Assembly: GCA_965153455.1 (NCBI GenBank)
Contig: OZ234498.1
Location: 16,306,001-16,370,000 of the forward strand
DNA from: Sphagnum compactum
Taxonomy: Eukaryota; Bryophyta; Sphagnopsida; Sphagnales
Length of the DNA stretch: 64,000 nucleotides
Direction: 5' to 3'
The position numbers were made by a program, and so were the translations under genes. Under the pieces are notes generated by a model that saw only the letters and a program-made list of their open reading frames with translations, was not told the origin of the DNA and did no database searches. Below, in pieces: positions 51,360 through 63,360 of this stretch (within the stretch, counting starts at the first letter, position 1; the number at the start of each line of letters is the position of its first letter).

Positions 51360-52880
51360 AAATTGTATCAAAATTTTCCCCAAAAATTAATGAAATTGGT
51401 CGACATTACACTAGAAAATTTTTTTTTAAAAAAATTGCCCTAATTTTGTTCCCAAACAAGGAAAAAATTTGCTCCCAAAACAATCACTGGTGGGGGGAGG
51501 GAAACTCACATATTGTACCCTAAGGTCAGCTTCCATGTTGATAAAACAAATTACCATTACTTTTCTATATATATATAAACTTAAACTTAACTTTATTATT
51601 TTCATGATCAGTAAATTGATAAGTTGTCATAGGAAGAATGAAATTACTCAAATTTCATCTTCTGATAAAATTATGTGATGGTTTTCAGTATCTCAAATTC
51701 GTATTTTCATTAAAAATGTTTCACTATTTCAAGGATTGTTTAATGACGAAACTGACCCTGAGGTAAGGTACGAGAAGTCGTCAGGACATCAGTAAACCAG
51801 TGAATACTCATCAGCATGGTAACTAGGTGGCTAGTTAGTATGATGTAAGCTTTCTCTCTTGAGATAATATAATTTCTTTTGTGTAAAATATGATGCCACA
51901 ATATGGTGGCAAATCATGATGTTAGACAAATTTCTTAGGAATTTGATCTAGGTTTTAAATACTTTTGAGCATTTTCGCTTAGGGTTGGGATCATTTTAAG
52001 CAGCTCTGGGTTAGAGTCAAAATATATTTTTGGCATCTCGGCCCCAGGTTGGCCACTTTGGCATAGTCCTAGAATCAAGTCCAATACGGCTCTTTTGGTA
52101 TTCCATAGTCCCCACCCCCTGCAACCTAGCTAGGATCATTCTATCCTAGTAGTGATGCATTCGTGTCCTACCCTTTGGTAACCTAAGTCCATTCCATTTT
52201 GTCATGGGCCCATGTCATAGTGTCAGGGAGCCCAGCCCATAGTGTCATTGCCCTTACGCAACTTAAAATCATTCTGTCATAAGCCGTGGGCTGTCGTGTC
52301 CTCAGCCCCATGCAGGTGCAGGGTAAGGTGACTTTATCACAGTGTACCCTTCTTGGGGCCATGCAACATAGGGTCTATTTTTGTGATGCCCAAGGCCACC
52401 TTGTCTTGGCACCCAAGTTGCTTGTCTTGCCCCTTGTGCTATCTAGACTTAAAACATCATATCGATCACCAACATATTGCACTCTCTAAGCTAGGATTTT
52501 TCAGACGATGTGGTGAATTTGCGAGACATCGGAGAGTTTCTAAGTTATGTGGTGCCTTTGCCTTTTCCAGTATGTTAGGCAGGAGTGTAACAAGTAGGGG
52601 TTAGGCATTGTGGATGGAGCTCAATCACATATTAATGCATGAGTATAGCAAGTAGGTGTTAGGCATTTGTTTGTATGGGGACAAAAGAATATGCAGAAGA
52701 TTGCTTGCACAAGATTTTTAACTTTGTATGCCTTCGTTGGCTACTTGATGTGAAGTTTTATGGAGGGTGTGGAATGTTGTACCCCTCGGCACCATTTGAG
52801 CAGAACCACTGATGCTACTCAGCCTCATTCATAGACAAGGTCATTCATGAACCCTAAACTGTATCTGATTTCACCCTAGC
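51360..52880. other. Intergenic DNA, no gene seen
   Basis: A patch at 51,960-52,620 is richer in G+C and carries short frames on the plus strand without domain content. CCCATAGTGTCA-like words recur near 52,210-52,240. Nothing here supports a gene call. Confidence 0.35.
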
Positions 52881-52889
52881 GTGTTCTTT

Positions 52890-54018
52890 ACATCTAGTTT
52901 GGAAATATCAGTTCCCCACTTGTTGTCTCTTCTTCATTGTCTCCAGTTGCAGCAGGTGAGGTACCCAATAGAGTGTGGCTGGACTACAGATCCACTGATT
53001 CACCTGAATCTTTCTCTGAAGCTGTCTTCATTGCCTGATATGCACAACTCTCTTGCATGCTTGGAGCATGTAATGTCTTCATACATGAGTTCAAGTGGGT
53101 ACCTTCGCCACTAGGTAAGCTGGTTTTTTCTTCATCCAAATCATTGACCCCTTGAAATCCTTCTGTCTTAGCTAGTTCTTCCAGCTGTTTTGTAGCATTA
53201 CAGGTTCCATTTCGAGATACTGGATATTTGTCATAATCCAACTACTCTACCTCGTTATCCGAAGCAACAGAGAAAGGAAGAATTGGAATAGTAAGATGCA
53301 CATATTCACCCACACCATCAACTGTCACCAGCTCCTTTGCAGGGACCACAAAATTGTCCTGCATAGTTGGAGCATGACTTGGATTGAAATTCAGGGACAC
53401 CTCAGCAGATGTGTCTCCAGAGCTCTCATCTTCTTGTTTATCAGAAGTTTCCACTGGGTAATCCCCTGCATTGTCTAGCATCTGCTTTGAACCAACTGGG
53501 TGATTGGTGTCAGTTGCAAAGACCATAGTTTGTTCCTCACAAGGTCTCTGCTCCTTCTAATTTACCTCAGTTTTAAATCTGTCATCCCCTGACATCTCCA
53601 GATTCCTTTCAGGGAGGAGCCCCTCAGAGATGTCCAATGTTCCCACTGACATAACTGTATCACAATTTTCAGCTTCAAGAGATGTACAAAGTTCATCAAG
53701 ACAGTTCAGATGTAACCCTTGTCCTTCAATTTCTTCCAACTTTGGCTCTTCTGCAGGAAATGCAGGCTTATGTTGTAGAGTTGGAGTAGGTCTAGTTTCA
53801 AAAAGAGGGGACATGTGGGCAGCAGCAGCAGCCGATTCACCAGCTATGTCCTCTTCCTGCTTACGGAGATTGACTTCTCCGATGACTGCTTTAGCAACTC
53901 TCTCATCTTCTGCCATATCAAATTTTCCATCGGACACATTGTTGGATCTGTCTAATTCCTCAGCTGCCTCAGATGTATCATCATAGATCAGATGACCTTT
54001 GAGAGATGCAGGACCTGC
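52890..54018 (-). pseudogene. Acidic, internally repetitive ORF broken by three TAG codons
   Basis: After a TTGCAG acceptor at about 54,016, one minus-strand frame runs for about 370 codons. It begins PASLKGHLIYDDTSEAAEEL and is interrupted only by TAG at 53,559-53,557, 53,244-53,242 and 52,986-52,984. A degenerate unit recurs three times: RPTPTLQHKPAFPAEE, SHAPTMQDNFVVPAKE, LHAPSMQESCAYQA, each in an acidic context with an HLN or VHLT motif nearby. The acidic Ser/Glu text resembles the N-terminal style of the coiled-coil module, so it may be the upstream exon of the same source gene; this is inference. I do not recognise the protein. Confidence 0.5.
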
Positions 54019-56610
54019 AAGACCAACGCATCAACTAGCACAACATGAGGAACCCCTCTTGAAAGCCATTTCACATGCAAAACCTGTCCTTGGAATGTAG
54101 GTGACAGCCACATCTTGAAAATGGAGCTAAAGGTATGAGATGCACGGTTGTATAAGACTTTTGTGATGAATTATGGTCAATGGAAGGAAAGATTTTTGTC
54201 TGGAATTGATCTCCACTTTGTGACAGAGGGAGCTAATGGATGTGTTTTCAATGTTTTATTTGGTGATTGGTGGCTGTGGTTGCATTTCAGGGGTCATGCC
54301 TCCTTCAGCTCTTGATCACTTGAGTATGTATCTCTGATCTGCTTTTCCGAAATTTTGCACGAGGTGTGAGCATATTATCATCTATTTAATTGTACCTACT
54401 GCCATTCACAGTGAAGAGGATGATGATGATTATGGTACTCACAGGTTGGAAAAGACACAACATTTGTTTTGTTACGTTGCACGATTTGGTGGAGATTGTC
54501 CATGGAACCACATTCATACATTTCACTGTCAAGACTCTAGCAGTTTGAAGATTTTATCTGAAAGCTTGCAATTAGGATTTACCTGATTGGATATCTGAGT
54601 GCAAGTTATCATTTCCTGGTTTCATAACAGTGTGATGTTGTCCAATTTTGCCACTTACTGTGAAGGAGTTCTGGTCAAGATTTCTTGTCATTCCATCATT
54701 ATTTGAGGGAAGACATAATGTCAATGCCTTTGGATGACCCAAGAAGGCAAAAAGTAAGGGATGACAAGTTGTGGAAGCGGGAGCTCACATGGGCCACACA
54801 ACATGGGGTGGACAAGATGCGGTGTCCATGCGCCAAATGTGAAGGAACGGGCAGAATGGTTTTACTTAGGACAGTTAGAAACCACCTAATCCTAAATGGG
54901 AGGCATCCACTATTTAGAGTGTGGAAAGGCCCAGGCCCAACTGACCACTCTGATGAAGAGTGGGTTGAAGCAAGTAGGGCAGCAGTAAACCCAATGGGAA
55001 CAGAGGTGGAGGTGCAAGTAGTGGATGAGGCTGTGAATGTGAACCAACTTTTGGATGACCTATTCCAAATGCCAGAGGAAAAACATGAGGGTGAGAGGGT
55101 TGCAAACTTGTCTTCAGACCATAATGTAGAGGGAATGGAGGTAACAGGCATGGTGCAGAATGCCATCAAGATCATGGAAGAATTAGCAGCATTGCCTGAA
55201 AGCATGCCTGACCAAAATAACCATGATAGGGGACAGGGGGGTGTGGACAATGACATGGGACTAGGTGAAACAGGGCCCCCATCAGTAGCAAGTGATGATG
55301 ACATCTCAACTGAGGCCAATTGTTTACGGGAAGCATGTCAGCCTTTGTACAATGGTGCAAGGTGCACGAAGCTAGCATCAACATTACTGTTGATGAATGT
55401 TTGCACAGTGCATGGCGTATCCAACAAGTTCATGGATGAGTTATTAGCACTCCTTCATAAGCACCTACTGCCAAAGGATAACCTTCTGCCACCTAGCATG
55501 TATGCAGCTAAGAGCCTTACTAGGAAAGTAGGCCTAGACTACAAGCACATCCATGCATGTGTGAATGGCTGCATTTTATTTCGGAAGCAATATTCTACAT
55601 TGGAGGCTTGTCCAAAGTGCGGGGCTACTCGGTACAAGAAATTTGGCACGTCTCTTGTTCCACAAAAAGTTCTGCGACACTTCCCCTTAATTCCTCGGTT
55701 GCTACGTATGTACCGAGCTCAACAGACATCAGAGATGATGACATGGCATGCTAGAAACAAGAGCACAGATGGGAAAGTTCGCCATGTGCCTGACAGCAAA
55801 GCATGGCAACACATTGATAATACATGGCCTGATTTTGCAATTGAACCTAGAAATGTAAGACTAGGTTTGGCCACCGATGGGGTGAACCCTTTTGGGGACA
55901 AAAACAATGTTTGGTCCACTTGCCCAGTATTACTCCTAATCTATAACCTCCCACCATGGCTAGTCACAAAGAAGTTCTTCATGCTCTTATCTATCATAAT
56001 TCCAGGGCCTGAGAGTGTTAAGAGTGCAAACTTTGATGTCCTAATAAGTCCTCTAATTGAAAAACTCCAAGAATTATGGGAGGGGGTTAGAGGGCTTGAC
56101 ATACTACAACCTATAGGTAGAAGGCAATTTTTAATGAGGGCCATATTGATGTGGACGATTCATGATTTTCCCGGGTATGGCTTAGTTTCTGGATGCCAAC
56201 ATCAAGGTTACAAAGCATGCCCTCCATGTGGATCAGGGACAACTAGTCGATGGTCAAAGGAGTTGGGAAAGGTAGTGTTTGAAGGAAATCGGAGGTGGCT
56301 GAATCGAAATCACCCATACAGAATTCATCCCATTGCCCAACATTTTAATGGTCATGAGGAGTTAAGGGGAAGGCCAGATCTAATAACAGCTGCTGAGGTG
56401 AAAAGACAAGCCCACGCCACTGAAAAGTGGGTGGCTGCAGGAAATGTGTTGGGGGCAAAAGGGTGTCCATCGAGAAGCAGTGGGATGAAGCGTTTATGTG
56501 CATTCTGGGGTTTGCCATATTGGGAGGTGAGCATGAATTATTCAGCCCACCCACCTCAATTGTGTTACATGTTTAGGCCTGTTGAGTTTTGACATGTTTG
56601 CTAATCCAAG

Positions 56611-57340
56611 GGTGATCATTGGTTTCACATTTTTTGTCAACCGATTCACAGCTTTCAGACCCTTTTTCTTTCATGTGCTTCCTCCCTCAGATTTTGTCTT
56701 CGCTGCTCTCGTTCCAGCATCAATGGCCTTGAACTTTCCAAGAACCCTCTTTTCAAGCATCTCAATTCTCTCTTGCTCAACTACAGCTTCTTGTCGTAGC
56801 TTTGCATCTTTCTCTTTCAGTTCACGCTCCATCTGTCTCACCCTCAATTCAAGCTCCAGAATTCTGTTTACTTCATCATTACCTTTCTCACCCTCTTTAT
56901 GAGATCCTTCTGAGATGTTCTTACTGGTCTTAGCTGGTGTTGCTGTGACATAAATGCCTGCATCATCTTCAGTCGTATCCATAGTCTGCCTTGATTGGTT
57001 TTTCTCATTGGACACATTTTTGTTTTGTTGCATGGTCCTCTGAAGCATGTCCGGCAGCCATATCTACATTCACTAGACTATGCTGTGTCATCTGGTCATT
57101 ATCCAATTCAGTACTTAAAACTCTTTGGTCATGAAGTGTGCTTTGCAGCATTGGGGGATCATCACAGACTTTTGTGTCTTCCAAAGCAGATTCAGTCTTT
57201 TGGCTCTCATCCTCTAACTCCATGTATAGGAGATCATCAGCCTCATCCTCTAAGTCCACCTAGGTGATCATTGGTTTCACACTTTTTGTTTTCCGATTCA
57301 AGCTTTCAGACCCTTTTTCTTTCCTGTGCTTCCTCCCTCA
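56611..57340 (-). pseudogene. Coiled-coil gene module, copy B, flanked by a 78-bp direct repeat
   Basis: Same acidic plus coiled-coil organisation as copy A, with a longer C-terminus (KRVLGKFKAIDAGTRAAKTK SEGGST then stop). The segment from GGTGATCATTGGTTTCACA to CTTCCTCCCTCA occurs twice in direct orientation, at 56,611-56,688 and 57,263-57,340, bracketing the module. The first copy contains the natural 3' end of the coding text (SEGGST-stop), so the second is the duplicate. Nearly identical to copy A by eye over about 0.5 kb, including the shared breakpoint after the word TCCTCTAAGTCCA. Confidence 0.75.
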
Positions 57341-58789
57341 TTTGGCTCATCTATGTCACAACCCCCTCATTTTCAATACAGTGTTACCTTTCAATGCAGT
57401 TGCTTGTTGTATATTAAACTACTCTGCTTAGGGACTCTTCAATCAGTCCACTGCCCTTTAGATTCAGTTTACTTTTGCACTTGGCTATCTAAGAAGTATT
57501 TACCTTCTTATTCATCTTCATGTGAATATCTGGAACATAAAGTGACCAATTCAGACACCTGGTTGGTTCATGTAATTTTCTGGAATTCAGTGTACTACAT
57601 GAATCACTGAGTATTTTTGGAGTGTGGACTTATTGATGAGTCACAATCTGGTATTCCTCACTCTTATGAGAACTCCCTTATTAGTACCACTTTCACTCAT
57701 CAGTCCATTCTTCCACGATTCATTTCATTCCAACTGTATCATTGTTTGTGACTCAAGAAGGCCATTTCTTATCAAGATTGATGATGGAAGACCCAAATTA
57801 GGGGTTGCCAAAGAAGCCCAAAAATGTATTGTGTTCTTCACAGATTTTTCTCCTCCTTTTTGCTCCAAGGATTCTGTTCTTTTTTCAAGAAATGACGAAT
57901 TGGTCATGGTAACTTCAAGCAAACAACTTGTGCATAGAAGTCCATAGAAGAAAATTGTGCTCCTTGAGGGCCCTGGAGTCCAGGTGAGGTTGAAATGGTG
58001 TGGGCCATACTGGTGGCACAGCTGCAGAGCATCTGCTGGTCTTGTCCATGGGTGACCGGCCCTCTAGATAGTTAACAAAGAAGATGAAGCAATTAAACCT
58101 GGGTTCTCAACCTCCTAGGGATGGAGTCAACCTCTGAGACTTTGTGACTCCGTCAGTACACTGATCATCTCAGAACCTTGATGTGTTGTGAAGCATAATA
58201 GGTTAGTCCCTATGTTGCTGGAAATTGGGAAATATGGTTCCTTGTATACACCATTACTGTACCTCTCCAAAATCATTCTGGGATATTGCAGTTTGGTTTT
58301 GCTATATCTATGCATATTGCACATGCCCTTTGCTACATGCAAGCAACTGGTGGTCATGATGCACTGCTGCATATGCAAATAGAAGTTATTTTCTCAATTG
58401 CTTGACAAACCTCTCTATTCCAGGAGTTGAGGTGGGTAAGGATGTAGAAAAATTGTGTATGAATTCAGGCAGGATGCCATCCTGCGTAGTTTACTCAAGT
58501 AGGACTTTGTCTGAAGATGCAAGGTAACGTGCAGAATTGACTACCACTACATTGAATGTGCAACAACATTCATATTGAGTGAAGGACAGCTTGTATTATG
58601 GACCCTTATCACTGCCATTATGACCAGACTGAAATCCATGGTGACTCTTCTGAGAGCCCTTTGTCTAGACTCACTGTAACACCACTGTTCTGTTTGGAAT
58701 TGTCAGTGTCCAATTGTTGAACACTGGATGATACCATGGATTTCTGATCCAGCTGGTTTCAACAACATTAAAAGATGCATCTCATCATG

Positions 58790-59464
58790 ATAGCAAAATG
58801 TGTAAAATTTGCATCTTTCTCTTTCAGTTCACGCTCCATCTGTCTCACCTTCAATTCAAGCTCCAGAATTCCTTTTACTTCATCATTACCTTTCTCACCC
58901 TCTTTATGAGATCCTTCTGAGATGTTTTTACTGGTCTTGGCTGTTCTTGCTATGACATAAATGCCTACATCATCTTCGGTCATATCCATAGTCTCCTTGA
59001 TTGGTTTTTCTCACTGGACACATTTTTGCATGGTCCTCTTAAGCATGTCCGGCAGCCATATCTACATCCACTGGACTATGCTGTGTCATCTGGTCATTAT
59101 CCAGTTCAGTACTTAAAACTCTTTGGTCATGAAGTGTGCTTTGCAGCATTGGGGGATCATCACAGACTTTTATGTCTTCCAAAGCAGATTCAGTCTTTTG
59201 GCTCTCATCCTCTAACTCCATGTCTAGGAGATCATCAGCCTCATCCTCTAAGTCCACCCAGATCTTGTCTTCAAGTGTGATTAGTTGTTCTTCATCTTCT
59301 TCATCATCAAAGGATTCAAAAGACGCTGTATCAAAGGGACTATTTACTGGGACAACTGAGGCATCAAGTGGTTCATTTCTGGAATCAGAGATAAGTGCGG
59401 AGTCCTGGGGTGGGCAAACATATTTTTGGTCCCTGTTAAAATTTGTCAATTTGTGAGATTTCAA
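58790..59464 (-). pseudogene. Coiled-coil gene module, copy C (longest N-terminus)
   Basis: It extends further 5' than copies A and B: DSALISDSRNEPLDASVVPV, NSPFDTASFESFDDEEDEEQ, LITLEDKIWVDLEDEADDLL, then the same acidic segment. A stop (TAA at 59,039) replaces the continuation found in A and B. The coiled coil is truncated at LKEKDAN, near 58,808. The A and B breakpoint lies inside VDLEDEA here, so C, or its donor, preserves the older arrangement. The protein is not recognised. Confidence 0.7.
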
Positions 59465-61469
59465 TTATTGGGTGGCATCATTATATGGGTGTTTACATCT
59501 TGGTATAGTAGTTCCCAGGCACAAATTGTGTAAATATTACCATTGTTTAACCGAAATGGTGGTTGCTGCAGCATTTACTCATCAGGCACACGTTAGATGT
59601 GATGCACATTGAGAAGAATGTTTGTGAGAGTATGATCAAGTTCATATTTGGATTGAAGGACACAATCAAGGTTCGACGGGACATGGAAGTGTGTGGAATC
59701 CGAGAACATCTATGGTTGAAACGGGATCTTCAAAGGCCGGGCAAGATTTTTAAACCTGTTGCCCCCTATGTCCTTAGACCAAAAGAGCTCCAAACTTTCA
59801 TGAATAGGTTAGCCTCTTTGAAAGTGCCAACAAATTATTGCGGCTCATTAGGAAAACATATCATGGATAAGAAACTTGGGTTAATGAAGAGCCATGATTG
59901 GCATGTTTTAATGCAACAATTAATGCCTCTAGCTCTAAGGGGCCTAATGGATGCTCATGTACGTTTAAGTTTGATGCGCCTTAGTCGAGTGTATCGTAAC
60001 ATATGTGCAAAGGTTTGGGATCCAATTGACCTACCAACCCTAAGGGAAGATGTAGCAATCACTCTTAGCATGCTTGAATAGGAATTCCCGGGAGCATTTT
60101 TTGATGTGATGTCACATTTAACATTGCACATTGTAGAAGAACTAGACATTTGTGGCCCAGTTCATACTCGCTGGATGTACCCAATAGAACGGGCCATGAA
60201 GGTTTTCAAAGGTTATGTTCGTAACAGGTCAAGGCCAGAGGCTTCCATGGCAGAAGGTTACATTTTGGACGAGACAATTGGGTTTGTCACCGAATATCTA
60301 CAAGATTTCCGCCATGTTCGACATAGAATCTGGGATGCAGATGAAGAGGAGGGGGTTTATGGTGAAGTTGTGGAAGGGGCTGCCACAAAGTTGACTCTGG
60401 ACCCTGTAACACGAGATGTGGCACATCAATATGTGATCACAAATGTGGCATGTTTAGCACCGTGGGTTCGGTACACAACCTTTAACCCCTTAAACCCCTG
60501 TTGGAAAATTGTAAAGAGGTCAAAGATGCATGGGTAAGTTACTTTCTTGTTGAACAACTAATTAAAATCAATAAACTTAATGTGGGGCTTGGCTATTGGG
60601 GGTGCAGCATGTATGAGCAAGAAACAATTCGGATAAGGCAGTTAAGAGCAGAATTTGAAGCACAATGGCGGATGGGGCATAGAACAAGAAGCAGGCATGT
60701 GGAGTTTCCACCAGAGCTCCAAGAGGTGCAAAACTTGGCAAGTTGGGTTCGTGAAACAATTCGGAGCCATATCGCACAAGGGGGCGTGCTTGAAGACCAA
60801 GATGCACTCCATCTATCAGTTTTGTCATCCCCTTTTGCTTCAAGGTACACAAGAATGAAGGCATATGGAAATCATTACAGAGTTTCTATAAATACCACTG
60901 ACAACACAAGTGCCACATACGATTCTGGAGTTGCATCAGTTTTCCATCAAGAGCAGCAGTCAACAGAGGGTACGAGACTTGGGGCGCTTCAATATGTGGG
61001 GATATTGAAGGACATAATTTTGCTAGACTATGGCCCTATATCCCAACCAGTAATATTGTTCAAATGTGATTGGGTAAGAAATGGATTAGACAGATGGGGG
61101 AATCCCACATATAAGCGTGATGATGATGGGTTTTTGTTGGTAAATTTTTGACAATTGAAAGCACAAGTTGATGAACCTTATGTATTTCCAGCCCAAGTGC
61201 AGCAGGTTTTTTATGTAGATGACCCTAACATGCCAGGATGGAAGGTTGTCCTCCACAAAGAACCAAGGTCCAAACGCATCCTAGTATCTGATAGTGATGA
61301 AGTTACCATGGTAGACAACTTAATTGGAGTAGATGTGCCTCTGGAATTTCCAGAGGTACCAAGGAACATGGCACTTGTTGGTGCAATTGAATTGACTGGA
61401 GCTGATGCAATTCTAGCTGCCGAAGAGCTTCAAAGGTCATCTGGTGAGGATGAAGTTGGCCTTGAATGA

Positions 61470-63355
61470 ATAGTTGTCTAATGGGGATCTGGCAGCTCTT
61501 GCCACACGTATTTCAAGAGCTACAGGCACACAGGTAAGTGTCCTTGAGCTGACTTTGTAGGCACTCACTACAGGATCTGCTCCCATGTTTAGAGCTGAAA
61601 CATATTTATGAGTCGTTCTCTTGGTATGGGCTTCCTGGAGATATTGCAGATCCTTTGGAGATCCTCCTTATGTGCTAACTGCCTTTGGATTCTGAATGTA
61701 GACAGGTTGCACCCAGTGGTAAAAAATTAATATCTTACTATAGTATTATTTGCTTAACACAAATCTCTCTTTGGCAAGAGAGAGAATAATTAAGGCCCTG
61801 ATTAAGGTCTTAATTAGGCTACTAATCACAAATGATTAGCGAATGGGGTTGATTAGCGTTTGTGTGTGTGTGTCTGTTGTGTGTTGTGTGAGAAGGAAAG
61901 CGCATGGTGTGTGAGCTGAGCTGAAAGGTCATCTGAGCTTGAGGGTTTTCTTGAAGCTGGGGCTTATGGGATATCAGAGACATTGGTTGAAGAGCCAGTG
62001 GAGGATAACAAGATGTGCTTGTGCCACTATGTGACTGCTATGATGTGGTTATGTTGTTGCTAACTGGTATTTTTTTTCAATGTCTAGGTACCTGTTGCAG
62101 TTGGGGGAAGTGGTGATGTTCATCATGACTGCTTGAAGTGCTTGATAAGCAATAAGGATAATTCCATTACAAAGGTTCATGAATGACAAGTGTTGAACGA
62201 GCAGGGTTTTGTGCACAATGCAAGAGGGACTTATGTTTGCTTGATATTTGGTGCTGATTGGTGGGTGCTGATCAGATACAACAAGAGTGCTGTAGCCATA
62301 AAAGAAATCTTTCCAAAGATCCAAGACTTGAAATCTATGAAGTAATGAGGTAGGATAACTCTGTGGCACCATTTGTGGTGCCTAGGGTGGTGGGAAGCCA
62401 ACAGCAGCATGGCTGCGACACATAGGCTGGAGGCAACAACGTTGAGCAGTATTGATGGAATTTCTTTTACAGCATTGTCAGGACACTTCACAGCTGAAAC
62501 TCAATAGAAACAGGGCTGTGATGAACTTTATGGATTTAGAGATATATTCTGGCATAGGCTGCATTCATATACTTGGTTGCCTTCCAAGCATATACATAGT
62601 TGGAAGAGGACTAATGTTATACTGAATGAGCATTTGGATCATTCCGTTTGCAAATGCAAGTAGCTCACAGAATACCATCAATTGAGCAAGCATGATTTTA
62701 GGAGGGCTGGAGCATGTATAGACCTCTTACCGTGAGGATTTAAGCATTGATGAATAAAGGTTCATTTCAGAATAGAGAGATCTTGTTTATTGAAATCATC
62801 TGATAACTGTTTGATCAGTTCTAATTTCAACACGTGCATTATATATGATATTATCCTCGAGTGCTCAACTGAATTGAGATCTGCCTTAGTGTAATGAGTT
62901 GGGTCAGAGTTCCCAATTGCTACAGTGAAATTTGACATTGTTTAGTTGATGATGTTTGCCTCACTCAAAACATCTTGATTGTTCGAAATTTTCTGTTTTC
63001 ATAATGACGACACATAATCTCTTCAGTTGGAAATGAGGAGCTTGTGGATCAGCAGTCGTGAGCAGCAGATATTGCTCGCTTTGCTGTCCCTCACATTCGG
63101 TCCCTATGACAGACAATACCAGAAAAAAGCAAGTGTACTTGTAGGCTAATTATACCAGGACTAAAGAGAGCTTGGTCTTGATCTTCCTTGTTTGCAGGGG
63201 AGTCCAAATTACACTCTTCCTCTCTGTTTCCTGTCTGTGGCTCCACCGAACTTTGTTGTTACCCTTGTGTTGTGCCCACAAAATTCTGATAGAGAAGAAT
63301 TTTTTCTTACTGAATAATATCAGGCAGATTTGCAGAAGCGGAGGTCATCATCATA
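61470..63355. other. Region between TNPD and the RHM copy, no gene seen
   Basis: A (TG)n tract lies at about 61,858-61,873 and related GTGTGTTG text at 61,874-61,893. TGATTAGCG and TAATTAAGG words are clustered at 61,780-61,855. Frames at 62,049-62,491 on the minus strand overlap and have no motif. The right end of the CACTA element should fall here, but no clear TAGTG terminus was found. Confidence 0.4.
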
Positions 63356-63360
63356 AGGGG

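Larger units (their letters stand above)
56527..59571 (+). other. Large TNPD intron (3,045 bp) holding antisense gene fragments
   Basis: The donor GAG|GTGAGC at 56,527 follows LPYWE; the acceptor TGCTGCAG at 59,571 precedes HLLIRHTLDVMHIEKN. Together they restore the text expected across this point of tnp2 transposases, with phase 0. Inside lie module copies B (56,611-57,340) and C (58,790-59,464), both on the opposite strand, and about 1.4 kb of unassigned sequence between them (57,341-58,789). Confidence 0.8.
54718..61469 (+). pseudogene. CACTA element 2: TNPD-type transposase gene (three exons, two in-frame stops)
   Basis: The spliced frame is about 1,210 codons. Exon 1 is 54,718-56,526, exon 2 is 59,572-60,533 and exon 3 is 60,608-61,469. 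Domains in order are a transposase-associated Cys domain (residues about 10-75, CPCAKCEG), an acidic linker, the tnp2 transposase (about 220-680, with CPKCGATRYKK, FPLIPRLLRMYRAQ, LATDGVNPFG carrying a probable catalytic Asp, HDFPGYGLVSGC and CPPCG), a DUF4218-type region (about 720-835) and a DUF4216-type region (about 1,040-1,130). TNPD cuts CACTA ends. I start at ATG 54,718; the true 5' exon may lie further left. Only TAG 60,079 and TGA 61,149 break the frame. Element termini were not found. A TNPA partner is not adjacent, so the minus-strand TNPA-like gene at 30-33 kb belongs to a different element. Confidence 0.85.

Noticed and set aside
54699-55319. 206-codon minus-strand frame opposite TNPD exon 1
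   Set aside because: It is the antisense shadow of a conserved transposase exon and shows no independent domain.
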